NCBI GenBank assembly: GCA_947644625.1
Contig: CANRZY010000014.1
Location: 1 to 33,712 of the forward strand
DNA length: 33,712 nt
Reading direction: 5' to 3'
DNA from: an uncultured Pseudoflavonifractor sp.
Lineage (GTDB): Bacteria; Bacillota; Clostridia; Oscillospirales; Oscillospiraceae
The position numbers and the translations under genes were made by a program. The first letter of the stretch is position 1, and every line of letters starts with the position of its first letter. Shown in pieces: positions 16,287 through 23,565 of the stretch. A model generated the notes under the pieces. That model saw only the letters and a list, made by a program, of their open reading frames with translations. It had not been told where the DNA came from and searched no databases.

Positions 16287-16320
16287 AAAAAACGCCCTCT
16301 GTCCAAAAGGACAGAGGGCG
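16287..16320 (-). terminator. T-box terminator hairpin
   Basis: Perfect 12-bp stem cgccctctgtcc / ggacagagggcg with a 4-nt loop (TTTT on the minus strand), followed by six T (16287-16292). The 5' arm CCUCU can pair instead with AGAGG of the T-box sequence to form the antiterminator. Confidence 0.95.
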
Positions 16321-16549
16321 TTTAAAACGCGGTACCACCTCTGATTTACCATTCCCTCACGGGAGTGGCCTTAGGCTGTGCTTTCACACGGCGGCGCAAT
16401 AACGGGCGTACCCGGCCTACCCTACTATGTTTCCGGTTCAGGAGGCAGCTCCGAGGGGTATTCCTCCCTGCTCCACCCTCCCCCTTTCACCAAAACGGGG
16501 GCTCGCTGGGCGGCGGAAACAGAGTCTACTTGGCCTCTTCATCACTGTA
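16287..16549 (-). promoter_or_regulatory. Tyrosine-specific T-box leader
   Basis: Minus-strand leader with all main T-box parts. Stem I has the AGTA loop-E motif (16527-16530) opposite GAA followed by the specifier TAC at 16458-16460, a tyrosine codon. A stem III precedes the T-box sequence agaggtggtaccgcg (16328-16342). The competing terminator occupies 16287-16320. The UGGU bulge pairs with an ACCA end, consistent with discriminator A73 of tRNA-Tyr. Uncharged tRNA-Tyr should stabilise the antiterminator and allow expression of the EamA gene and tyrS. The 5' strand of stem I overlaps the stop codon of the upstream methyltransferase gene. Confidence 0.93.
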
Positions 16550-17350
16550 TGGCGTATTATAATATGTCTTTCCCCGTTTGTCAACCGCCTTTCCCTTTCG
16601 GGCCACCATCAAAAAGCGGTGGATCCGGCCCTCTACCACGCCCTGGCGTTTCAGGATCTGCTGGGCCTCCAGCAGCCGATCAAAACAGCCCTCCACGGAA
16701 AAGCCGGGAAACTCCCACTGGATGATCCGGGCAAACCACACCAGTGCTCCCACATCATAAAAGCGGATGGAGCGAAAGCACTCCTCCGTCCGCATGAGCT
16801 CAAAGCCCGCCGAGCGAAGGGTGCCGCTCTGGATCTTCAAGTTCCAGCCAGGAAAGGGCTTAGGCGTTCCGGGAAGCAAAAGTTCCACAAGATCCCGGTC
16901 GTTGTCCTCTCCCACCTGCTCCGTAATAAAAAAACCGCCCTCCTTCAGCACCCGCCATAGCTCACGGGGACAATAGTCCCCATGCCGGTTGATGACAAGG
17001 TCAAACTCTCCGTCTCCAAAGGGGATCCTGGTGTGATCCTCTATTTCCCGGATCCGGATACCCAGCGGTTCAAGCCGTTCCCGGCACAGATCCACGTTAG
17101 GGGGGTATCCCTCCGTGGCGGCAGTATGGACATAGGGGTGTCCCAGAGACAGCAGGAACTCCCCGCCCCCGGTATCCATATCAAGCAGTTCTTTTTCATC
17201 GTCCAGGTAAGAGCGGACAATTTTTCCGTAATCCCAGGGCAGATCCCCCTCCTCCTCATACCGGTCATTGATATGGGAGAAATCCCAGCCGTGGATATGA
17301 GCCTGATCCTCCTCGGCCTTCCAAATTTTTCTCAGGTCCAGTGTATTCAT
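16526..17350 (-). CDS. Class I SAM-dependent methyltransferase, substrate unknown
   Basis: A 274-residue methyltransferase. Motif I is LLDMDTGGGE (55-64), the acidic/anchor region is ATEGYPPNV (78-86) and the post-motif is FDLVINRHGDY (116-126), followed by VLKEGGFFITEQVG. The INRH block and the C-terminal DVGALVWFARIIQWEFPGF and HRFLMVARK stretches mark a recurring Firmicutes methyltransferase family with no substrate known to me. It lacks the N-terminal zinc cysteines of RlmA. The start is the ATG at 17350 (aaggag, 7 nt). The last 20 codons contain a complete consensus promoter (16556-16584) for the downstream T-box operon. The leader (17351-17510) carries a small reading frame and two hairpins, so expression is probably controlled after initiation. 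Confidence 0.85.
   Translation of the reverse strand: MNTLDLRKIWKAEEDQAHIHGWDFSHINDRYEEEGDLPWDYGKIVRSYLDDEKELLDMDTGGGEFLLSLGHPYVHTAATEGYPPNVDLCRERLEPLGIRIREIEDHTRIPFGDGEFDLVINRHGDYCPRELWRVLKEGGFFITEQVGEDNDRDLVELLLPGTPKPFPGWNLKIQSGTLRSAGFELMRTEECFRSIRFYDVGALVWFARIIQWEFPGFSVEGCFDRLLEAQQILKRQGVVEGRIHRFLMVARKGKAVDKRGKTYYNTPYSDEEAK
16556..16584 (-). promoter_or_regulatory. Consensus sigma-A promoter for the T-box operon
   Basis: Minus-strand TTGACA (16579-16584), exactly 17 nt, TATAAT (16556-16561). Both boxes are perfect. It lies wholly inside the coding sequence of the methyltransferase, about 30-60 bases before its stop. Confidence 0.9.
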
Positions 17351-17510
17351 AACTCTGCTCCTTTTCAAAATCATTCTGAACCGATTTTGAAGGGTGCGGC
17401 TCCTGACGGCATTCCGGTCCCACTTTTCTCCCGATACAGCCTGCCGCCAACTCTAGAGCCGCACCGGGCCGTTAATTCGCTTCATTCGATTGGACCTCCC
17501 CCGCACTTTT
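17351..17510 (-). promoter_or_regulatory. Structured leader of the methyltransferase gene
   Basis: About 160 nt between a candidate promoter and the ATG. It holds a ten-codon reading frame (17453-17485), a perfect 10-bp inverted repeat (17393-17402 with 17456-17465) enclosing a 7-bp inner stem (ggcggca/tgccgtc) and a short apical stem, and a second perfect 9-bp hairpin (17364-17372 with 17383-17391). That hairpin ends exactly where the ribosome binding site aaggag (17358-17363) begins. No T-run follows, so control would be at translation rather than termination. I do not recognise a known riboswitch class. Confidence 0.6.
17453..17485 (-). CDS. Putative leader peptide MKRINGPVRL
   Basis: A ten-codon frame, ATG at 17485 and TAG at 17453-17455, with ggagg (17495-17499) 9 nt upstream. 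The last three sense codons (Val-Arg-Leu) lie on the 5' arm of the large inverted repeat. A ribosome paused near the end would keep that arm single-stranded. The arrangement recalls leader peptides that control erm- and cat-type resistance genes by drug-dependent stalling. The peptide itself is not one I recognise, and translation is unproven. Confidence 0.45.
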   Translation of the reverse strand: MKRINGPVRL

Positions 17511-17515
17511 TTCAA

Positions 17516-17544
17516 AGTATACCATGGACCATTCGGACATGCAA
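17516..17544 (-). promoter_or_regulatory. Candidate promoter for the methyltransferase leader
   Basis: Minus-strand TTGCAT (17539-17544), 17 nt, TATACT (17516-17521). The -10 matches five of six positions and the -35 three of six. The predicted start lies about 15 bases before the leader peptide's ribosome binding site. Confidence 0.5.
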
Positions 17545-17633
17545 CGTGTATTCCTGCCATTGGGGAACGGTTGTGGTAAGATGAATTTAATATATTTAAA
17601 AATGGAAAGGCGGAAAAACTCCTGAAATAAGGA

Positions 17634-17662
17634 TTGCAATTTGACGGTATAGAGGGTAAAAT
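17634..17662 (+). promoter_or_regulatory. Candidate promoter for glnS
   Basis: TTGCAA (17634-17639), 17 nt, TAAAAT (17657-17662), about 33 bases before the glnS ATG. An overlapping TTGACG (17641-17646) with TATACC at 15 nt is a poorer alternative. No T-box is present. Confidence 0.55.
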
Positions 17663-17695
17663 ATACCGTAACGCATTGAAAAGGAGCGTGTAACC

Positions 17696-19378
17696 ATGCC
17701 GGAAGAGACAAAGCCTGTCATGGGCCAGAATTTTATCCATGATTTTATTGACGAGGACATTGCTCCGGGCGGACAGTACGCCGGGATGCAGGTCCACACC
17801 CGTTTCCCGCCCGAACCCAACGGATATCTCCATATTGGTCACGCTAAGGCCATCTTTATTGACTTTGGCACTGCGGAAAAGTACGGTGGGATCTGTAATC
17901 TGCGGATGGACGACACCAACCCCACCAAGGAGGACGAGGAGTTTGTAGACGCCATCCAGGAGGACATCCACTGGTTAGGCTACGACTGGGACAACCGCTT
18001 TTTCTTTGCCTCAGACTACTTTGATCAGATGTATGACTATGCCGTGGAGCTAATCAAAAAGGGGCTGGCCTATGTCTGTGAGTTGTCTCCTGAGGAGTTT
18101 CGGGAGTACCGGGGCGATGTAATTACTCCTGCCCGCTCTCCTTGGCGGGATCGTCCTGTTGAAGAATCCCTGGATCTCTTTGCCCGGATGAAAGCGGGAG
18201 AATTTCCCAACGGCAAGTATACCCTCCGGGCTAAGATCGACCTGGGCAGCGGCAACTTCAACATGCGCGATCCAGTGATCTACCGTATCAACCATATGCA
18301 CCATCACCGCCAGGGGGACAAGTGGTGTATCTATCCTATGTATGATTTTGCGCATCCCCTGGAGGATGCCCTGGAGGGAATCACCCATTCTCTGTGTTCC
18401 CTGGAGTTTGAAGACCACCGTCCCCTCTATGACTGGGTCATTCAGCACTGTGACGTTCCCGCCAAGCCCCGGCAGATTGAGTTTGCGCGGTTGGGTATCA
18501 ACTATACCGTTATGAGCAAGCGGAAGCTCCGTCAACTGGTAGAGGAGGGCCAGGTCTCCGGTTGGGACGATCCCCGTATGCCTACTCTCTGCGGCCTGCG
18601 CCGCCGGGGCTACACGCCTGCCGCCATCCGGGATTTCTCTGAACGTAACGGCGTCACCAAGGCGGCATCCACCGTGGAATTTGGCTTTCTGGAGCACTGC
18701 CTCCGGGAGGATCTGAACCAGACAGCAGGTCGGGTCATGGCGGTCCTCCACCCTGTCAAACTTACCATCACCAACTATCCGGAGGGCCAGTCTGAGACTT
18801 TTGAGGTGGAAAATATCCCCGGTGACGAGAGTGCCGGAAAGCGCCCAGTCGCTTTCTCCCGAAACCTGTGGGTGGAAGCTGAGGATTTTCTGGAGGAACC
18901 TGTCCCCAAGTATAAGCGGCTTTATCCCGGCGGCCCCGAATGTCGGCTAAAGGGAGCCTACCTGATTACCTGCACCGGGTGCGTCAAGGATGCCCAGGGC
19001 AATGTGACCGAAATCCTGGCTACCTACGATCCGGACAGCAGCGGCGGCGACCCCGCCGACGGTCGGAAGGTCAAGGGGGCCACCCTCCACTGGGTGGATG
19101 CCGCCACCGCGTTGGACGCTGAGGTCCGTCTCTACGACAATCTCTTTGCCGATGAGGCTCCTGACGCCGGAGACAAGGATTTTCTGGAGTGCCTGAATCC
19201 GGGCTCTCTGGAGGTCCTTACCGGCTGCAAGGTGGAAGCCAGCCTGGCCCAGCCCAAGGTGGAGGATCGGTTCCAATTTATGCGCCAGGGCTATTTCTGC
19301 GCCGACAGCAAGGATTCCAAGCCCGGCCATCTGGTCTTTAACCGGACGGTCAGCTTGAAGGACAGCTTTAAATTCTGA
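17696..19378 (+). CDS. glnS: Glutaminyl-tRNA synthetase
   Basis: A 560-residue class Ib synthetase. It has the GlnRS signature TRFPPEPNGYLHIGHAKAI (HIGH at 46-49), MDDTNPTKEDEE, the KMSKS-equivalent VMSKR (272-276) and the two beta-barrel anticodon-binding domains in the C-terminal half. The PPEPNGYLHIGHAK block separates it from GluRS. It charges tRNA-Gln directly, so the cell need not rely only on the GatCAB route for this tRNA, although many Clostridia have both. The ribosome binding site aaggag precedes the ATG. The threonine-aldolase-family gene follows after 18 bases, likely in the same transcript. Confidence 0.97.
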   Translation: MPEETKPVMGQNFIHDFIDEDIAPGGQYAGMQVHTRFPPEPNGYLHIGHAKAIFIDFGTAEKYGGICNLRMDDTNPTKEDEEFVDAIQEDIHWLGYDWDNRFFFASDYFDQMYDYAVELIKKGLAYVCELSPEEFREYRGDVITPARSPWRDRPVEESLDLFARMKAGEFPNGKYTLRAKIDLGSGNFNMRDPVIYRINHMHHHRQGDKWCIYPMYDFAHPLEDALEGITHSLCSLEFEDHRPLYDWVIQHCDVPAKPRQIEFARLGINYTVMSKRKLRQLVEEGQVSGWDDPRMPTLCGLRRRGYTPAAIRDFSERNGVTKAASTVEFGFLEHCLREDLNQTAGRVMAVLHPVKLTITNYPEGQSETFEVENIPGDESAGKRPVAFSRNLWVEAEDFLEEPVPKYKRLYPGGPECRLKGAYLITCTGCVKDAQGNVTEILATYDPDSSGGDPADGRKVKGATLHWVDAATALDAEVRLYDNLFADEAPDAGDKDFLECLNPGSLEVLTGCKVEASLAQPKVEDRFQFMRQGYFCADSKDSKPGHLVFNRTVSLKDSFKF

Positions 19379-19396
19379 GGAAGGGAGAGCCCTTTC

Positions 19397-20425
19397 ATGT
19401 ACCATTTCCGAAATGACTACTCAATAGGATGCCACCCCGCAGTCCTGGAAGCGCTGTCCACTGTCAATGCGGAGAGTGTGATAGGCTACGGGAAAGACGA
19501 ATATTGCAAGGACTGTGCCGACCTGATTCGCGATCTGTGCCATGCGTCCCAAGCCTCGGTAGAGTTTATGGTAGGTGGGACCCAGACTAATTTTACTGCC
19601 ATTGCCGCTTTTCTGCGGCCCTGGGAAAGCGTGATCTCTCCCGCCTCCGGTCATATCAACGGCCACGAGGCAGGCGCGGTCGAGGCTACCGGCCACAAGA
19701 TCCTCCCAATCCGCACCCCAGCCAACGGAAAGCTCTCCCCCGCCGCGATCCTGCCTGTGCTGGACGAGTGTGAGGACGCTCATCTGACCAAGCCCCGGCT
19801 GGTCTATATTTCGGACGCCACCGAAACCGGAGGCGTGTATACCAAAGCGGAGTTGACGGAGCTCTCTCTCTTTTGCCGTCGGCACGGGCTCCTTCTTTTC
19901 CTGGACGGCGCCCGGCTGGGCTGCGCTCTCTCCTGCCAGCAGAACGATCTGACCCTGGCTGACATTGCCCAGCTTACCGACGCATTCTATATCGGCGGCA
20001 CCAAAAACGGGGCTATGATGGGCGAGGCTCTGGTCATCACCGATCCCAACCTTCAGGGGGAATTTTTCCGCATGAAGAAACAGCAGGGGGCCGTTTTGGC
20101 CAAGGGCTGGCTTCTTGGGGTCCAGTTCCGGGCCCTTTTAAAGGACGGGCTCTATTTTAAGATCGCCCGGAATGCGGTGGAGGTGGCCCAGTATCTCCAG
20201 GGGGGCCTGAAAAATCTGGGCTTCCCCATGATGGTGGACTCTCCCACCAACCAGATCTTTCCCATTGTCCCCAACACCCTTCTTCCGGAACTGGACAAGT
20301 TATGTACCTATGAGGTCTGGGGCAAAGCGGATGACAGCCATACGGTGGTCCGCTTTGTCACCTCCTTCGCTACTCCCCTCTCCAGTGCCGACGGGATGCT
20401 GAAGGCCCTCAAGGATCTCACTTGA
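19397..20425 (+). CDS. Threonine-aldolase-family PLP enzyme
   Basis: A 342-residue fold-type I PLP enzyme of the low-specificity threonine aldolase/beta-eliminating lyase family. It starts FRNDYS, with VGGTQTN (59-65) in the cofactor phosphate site, D170 in FLDGARLG and the PLP lysine K203 in GGTKNGAMMGEAL. The family cleaves L-threonine or allo-threonine to glycine and acetaldehyde. The usual acidic residue after NDYS (commonly NDYSEG) is isoleucine here (NDYSIG), a variation in the N-terminal substrate-side region. It follows glnS closely and is ended by a long bidirectional terminator. Confidence 0.9.
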   Translation: MYHFRNDYSIGCHPAVLEALSTVNAESVIGYGKDEYCKDCADLIRDLCHASQASVEFMVGGTQTNFTAIAAFLRPWESVISPASGHINGHEAGAVEATGHKILPIRTPANGKLSPAAILPVLDECEDAHLTKPRLVYISDATETGGVYTKAELTELSLFCRRHGLLLFLDGARLGCALSCQQNDLTLADIAQLTDAFYIGGTKNGAMMGEALVITDPNLQGEFFRMKKQQGAVLAKGWLLGVQFRALLKDGLYFKIARNAVEVAQYLQGGLKNLGFPMMVDSPTNQIFPIVPNTLLPELDKLCTYEVWGKADDSHTVVRFVTSFATPLSSADGMLKALKDLT

Positions 20426-20431
20426 ATCGGT

Positions 20432-20474
20432 AAACCAAGGAGCGGGCTGCACAAGGCAGCCCGCTCCTTGGTTT
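20432..20474. terminator. Long bidirectional terminator
   Basis: Perfect 18-bp stem (20433-20450 with 20456-20473) with a 5-nt loop. On the + strand it ends in TTTT, and on the minus strand in TTTA. It lies between the convergent aldolase-family and GNAT genes, touching the GNAT stop codon. Confidence 0.9.
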
Positions 20475-21022
20475 TATGATAGCTCCAGCCGCATCAGGAT
20501 CAGCGTCTGCCATACCCCGCCTCTGGTGCGAAACCCCCTTGGATTTCTTCCATATTCCACAAATCCAATGCCTTTATATAGGGAGATGGCCCTTTCGTTT
20601 GTGCCGACCACATCCAACTCTAGCTGGGAGTAACCGGCAGCTCTGGCGCATTCGATACAGGCCTGCGTCAGTGCCAGACCGATCCCCAGGCCCCAAAAGG
20701 CTTTTTCAATGCTGATACCAAAGCTGGCTCGGTGCGTTACCTTATCTTTTGTACCGACCGCTTCTATTCCAGCTGTGCCGACAATCCTTCCCTCCAAAAC
20801 AGCGCAGAGTTCTATCTCCCTTTCTCCCTGTTCTTTTTCTGTCAGAAACCGTTCCTCCTGGGGAATATCAAAGCTATTTTCATCTGGGTAACTCAGAAGA
20901 AACTCCGTCTCCCCGTGGGTCAGGTTAAAACTTCTGTATATTTCGGTTGCATCGGAGCCTGTTCCGTTTCTCAAAATGCAGGGTCTTCCGTCTTTCAAAA
21001 GAATCTCTCTATAGTATTTCAC
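20474..21022 (-). CDS. GNAT family N-acetyltransferase
   Basis: A 182-residue acetyltransferase of the GNAT fold. The acetyl-CoA binding region is FGISIEKAFWGLGIGLALTQAC, followed by LELDVVGTNERAISLYKGIGFVEYG, a typical motif A/B arrangement. The substrate is unknown; the C-terminal NPRGFR stretch resembles RimJ/YhhY-like small-molecule or protein acetyltransferases. The best start is the GTG at 21022 with ggagg 8 nt upstream; a GTG three codons earlier sits on that site. There is no promoter between it and the fba terminator, whose T-run ends two bases from the ribosome binding site. The gene seems to depend on read-through from fba. Confidence 0.88.
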   Translation of the reverse strand: MKYYREILLKDGRPCILRNGTGSDATEIYRSFNLTHGETEFLLSYPDENSFDIPQEERFLTEKEQGEREIELCAVLEGRIVGTAGIEAVGTKDKVTHRASFGISIEKAFWGLGIGLALTQACIECARAAGYSQLELDVVGTNERAISLYKGIGFVEYGRNPRGFRTRGGVWQTLILMRLELS

Positions 21023-21038
21023 GGACCTCACCTCCCTG

Positions 21039-21071
21039 AAAAAATTCCCCCGGCCATACGGCCGGGGGAAT
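21039..21071 (-). terminator. Rho-independent terminator of fba
   Basis: Perfect 12-bp stem attcccccggcc / ggccgggggaat with a 4-nt loop, then six T on the minus strand (21039-21044, partly shared with the stem). The ribosome binding site of the GNAT gene begins two bases further on. Confidence 0.92.
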
Positions 21072-21092
21072 CCTTTGCCTCTTTCTTACCAG

Positions 21093-22061
21093 TTAGGCCT
21101 TGCCAGCGCAGCCCAACACGTTCACCAGCTTGTGGCGGACGGTCTCCTTGATGTTGGCACGGGCGGGCTTCAGGTACTCCCGGGGGTCAAACTTGTCGGG
21201 GTGCTCATCGAAGAACTCCCGAATGGTACCGGTCATGGTCAGGCGCAGATCGGAGTCAATGTTGATCTTGCACACGCTGAGGGTAGCGGCCTGCCGCAGC
21301 TGCTCCTCAGGAATACCGACAGCATCGGGCATTTTGCCACCGTGGGCGTTGATCATCTTCACATAGTCCTGGGGCACACTGGAGGAACCGTGAAGCACGA
21401 TGGGGAAACCAGGCAGACGCTTGGAAACCTCCTCCAGCACGTCAAAGCGAAGCGGAGGGGGAACCAGAATCCCCTTCTCATTCCGGGTGCACTGGTCGGG
21501 AGTAAATTTATAGGCGCCATGGCTGGTGCCGATAGCAATAGCCAGGGAGTCACAGCCGGTCTTGGCGACAAACTCCTCTACCTCTTCGGGACGGGTGTAG
21601 GAAGCCGCATGGGCCGCAACCTGTACGTCGTCTTCAATGCCTGCCAGAGTACCAAGCTCAGCCTCTACCACCACGCCGTGGTCATGGGCGTACTCCACTA
21701 CCTTCTTCGTACCGGCAATGTTCTCCTCAAAAGACTTGGAGGAGAGGTCGATCATGACGGAGGTAAAGCCGCCGTCAATGCAGGACTTGCAGGTCTCGAA
21801 ATCAGGGCCGTGATCCAGATGAAGCACGATGGGGATCTCAGGACACTCGATCGCGGCAGCCTCCACCAGCTTCACAAGATAGGTGTGGTTGGCATAGGCC
21901 CGGGCGCCCTTGGAAACCTGAAGGATCACAGGGGCCTTCTCCTCCTTGCAGGCCTCGGTAATGCCCTGCACGATCTCCATGTTGTTGACGTTGAAGGCAC
22001 CAACGGCGTACCCGCCAGCATAAGCCTTCTTGAACATTTCAGTGGATGTGACCAGAGGCAT
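21093..22061 (-). CDS. fba: Class II fructose-1,6-bisphosphate aldolase
   Basis: A 322-residue metal-dependent aldolase. Expected ligands and active-site residues are visible: D83 and H84 in LHLDHG, E135 in VEAELG, H181 in IGTSHGAYKF, H224 in VLHGSSSVP, and the phosphate loop around NIDSDLR. It interconverts fructose 1,6-bisphosphate with dihydroxyacetone phosphate and glyceraldehyde 3-phosphate. The start is the ATG at 22061, with aaggag 9 nt upstream; an in-frame TTG just before it is too close. It is transcribed divergently from the PPi-phosphofructokinase gene, the preceding step of glycolysis, from a shared 155-base region. Confidence 0.97.
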   Translation of the reverse strand: MPLVTSTEMFKKAYAGGYAVGAFNVNNMEIVQGITEACKEEKAPVILQVSKGARAYANHTYLVKLVEAAAIECPEIPIVLHLDHGPDFETCKSCIDGGFTSVMIDLSSKSFEENIAGTKKVVEYAHDHGVVVEAELGTLAGIEDDVQVAAHAASYTRPEEVEEFVAKTGCDSLAIAIGTSHGAYKFTPDQCTRNEKGILVPPPLRFDVLEEVSKRLPGFPIVLHGSSSVPQDYVKMINAHGGKMPDAVGIPEEQLRQAATLSVCKINIDSDLRLTMTGTIREFFDEHPDKFDPREYLKPARANIKETVRHKLVNVLGCAGKA

Positions 22062-22104
22062 GGGAATCAACTCCTTCTTATTTTTTGTGGCTGACTACGT
22101 CCTA

Positions 22105-22133
22105 ATTTTAACAGGAATGGTTGAAAAATGCAA
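22105..22133 (-). promoter_or_regulatory. fba promoter
   Basis: Minus-strand TTGCAT (22128-22133), 17 nt, TAAAAT (22105-22110). It overlaps the pfp promoter on the other strand. Confidence 0.7.
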
Positions 22134-22149
22134 TAGGTCATGCTATGAT
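22121..22149 (+). promoter_or_regulatory. pfp promoter
   Basis: TTGAAA (22121-22126), 17 nt, TATGAT (22144-22149), about 75 bases before the ATG. The spacer contains the -35 box of the divergent fba promoter. Confidence 0.75.
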
Positions 22150-22225
22150 ATTATATGTGAAATGTCAGTTTTTCTTTTGTGTGTCCACGGCAATGCATTC
22201 TATTATTTTTTAGGAGGATAAGAGT

Positions 22226-23461
22226 ATGAGTGAACTTCGCGGAGCATGTATCATCGGCCAGTCCGGCGGCCCTACTGCCGTCATCAACGCCAGCGCCCAG
22301 GGCGTGATCCAAACCGCTTTGAAGGCGGACTGCATTACCCAGGTCCTGGGTGCGGCCCACGGCATCAGGGGGGTTTTGGACGATAAGCTTTATGATATGT
22401 CCAAGGAGGATCCCGCCGAACTGGATATCATGAAGTATACCCCCTCCTCCGCTTTGGGCTCCTGCCGCTATAAGCTGGCCGATCCCGACAAGGACGATAC
22501 AGACTATAAGCGGATCCTGGAGGTCTTTCAGAAGCACAATGTCCGCTATTTCTTCTACAACGGCGGCAATGATTCCATGGACACCTGCAATAAGATCAGT
22601 AAGTATATGCAGAAGGTAGGGTATGAGTGCCGGGTCATGGGCGTGCCCAAGACCATCGACAACGATTTGAACGGTACCGACCACTGCCCCGGTTTTGCTT
22701 CTGCCGCCAAGCATATCGCCACCTCCTGCGCCGAGGTATGGCAGGACGCTCATGTCTACGATACCGGTATGATCACTGTGGTGGAGATCATGGGCCGTCA
22801 CGCCGGTTGGCTGGCCGGTTCCGCTGCCCTGGCCTCTCTTACCGGCTGCGGTCCCGACCTGATCTATCTGCCTGAGGTAGACTTTGATATGGACCAGTTC
22901 CTTGCCGATGTGAAGAAGATCTACGACGCCACCGGAAAGTGCATGGTGGCTGTGTCCGAAGGGATCCACTATGCCGACGGCCGCTTTGTCTCTGAGGCAG
23001 AGACCTCCGCTACCGACGGCTTTGGTCACGCTCAGCTGGGCGGTTTGGCCGCTTTGCTGGCTGAGACGGTAAAGAAGGCCACCGGCGCCAAGGTCCGGGG
23101 TGTGGAGCTGAGTCTTCTCCAGCGCTGCGGCTCCCACGTGGGCTCCAAGACCGACATTGAGGAGGCCTGGCTGGCTGGCGCCAAAGCGGTAGAGGCCGCC
23201 GTGTCCGGTGTTACGGACAAGATGGTGGCATTTAAGTGTACAAGAGAGGGCGGCTACAAGTGCGAGACCATTCTGGAGCCCCTGGATATCGTGGCCAACT
23301 TTGAAAAGAAGGTTCCCAGGGAGTGGATCAACGCCGCTGGAAACGGCATTGAGCAGCCCTTCATTGACTACGTTCTCCCCCTCATTCAGGGCGAAGCAAA
23401 CGGACCCAAGGAGAACTCCCTTCCCCGGTTCGCCAAGCTCAAGAAGATCGTTGCCGAATAA
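22226..23461 (+). CDS. pfp: Pyrophosphate-dependent phosphofructokinase
   Basis: A 411-residue phosphofructokinase-superfamily enzyme. The donor-specificity positions both indicate PPi: GGNDS at 113-117 (D116, where ATP enzymes have glycine) and PKTIDND at 141-147 (K142, where ATP enzymes have glycine). MGRHAGW (189-195) is the sugar-phosphate site. It reversibly phosphorylates fructose 6-phosphate, saving ATP, which is common in anaerobes. It is long relative to the ~320-residue ATP-PFK. The ribosome binding site aggagg precedes the ATG and a strong terminator follows. It is divergent from fba. Confidence 0.95.
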   Translation: MSELRGACIIGQSGGPTAVINASAQGVIQTALKADCITQVLGAAHGIRGVLDDKLYDMSKEDPAELDIMKYTPSSALGSCRYKLADPDKDDTDYKRILEVFQKHNVRYFFYNGGNDSMDTCNKISKYMQKVGYECRVMGVPKTIDNDLNGTDHCPGFASAAKHIATSCAEVWQDAHVYDTGMITVVEIMGRHAGWLAGSAALASLTGCGPDLIYLPEVDFDMDQFLADVKKIYDATGKCMVAVSEGIHYADGRFVSEAETSATDGFGHAQLGGLAALLAETVKKATGAKVRGVELSLLQRCGSHVGSKTDIEEAWLAGAKAVEAAVSGVTDKMVAFKCTREGGYKCETILEPLDIVANFEKKVPREWINAAGNGIEQPFIDYVLPLIQGEANGPKENSLPRFAKLKKIVAE

Positions 23462-23476
23462 GACCGTATAAGGCTG

Positions 23477-23511
23477 GTAGGCGTCTCTGAGTAGAGACGC
23501 CTACCGCTTTT
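23477..23511 (+). terminator. Terminator of pfp
   Basis: Perfect 12-bp stem gtaggcgtctct (23477-23488) / agagacgcctac (23493-23504), loop gagt, with tail cgcttttct. Confidence 0.88.
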
Positions 23512-23514
23512 CTG

Positions 23515-23556
23515 TCACAAAAGGCCGTGGAGAATACTCTCCACGGCCTTTTGTAT
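23515..23556. terminator. Terminator of nfnAB, symmetric
   Basis: Perfect 15-bp stem (23519-23533 with 23538-23552), loop atac. The A-rich base on one side and T-rich base on the other let it act in both directions, backing up the pfp terminator and ending nfnAB. Confidence 0.88.
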
Positions 23557-23565
23557 GTATCCTGT

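Noticed and set aside
17393-17465. tRNA-like element (7-bp acceptor-like ends, about 73 nt)
   Set aside because: No T-loop (GTTCGAATC-type) sequence, no anticodon arm in place and no CCA context. Better explained as a leader inverted repeat.
22151-23137. 328-codon open frame opposite pfp
   Set aside because: Shadow of a well-supported gene, and it would run through the pfp promoter and ribosome binding site.
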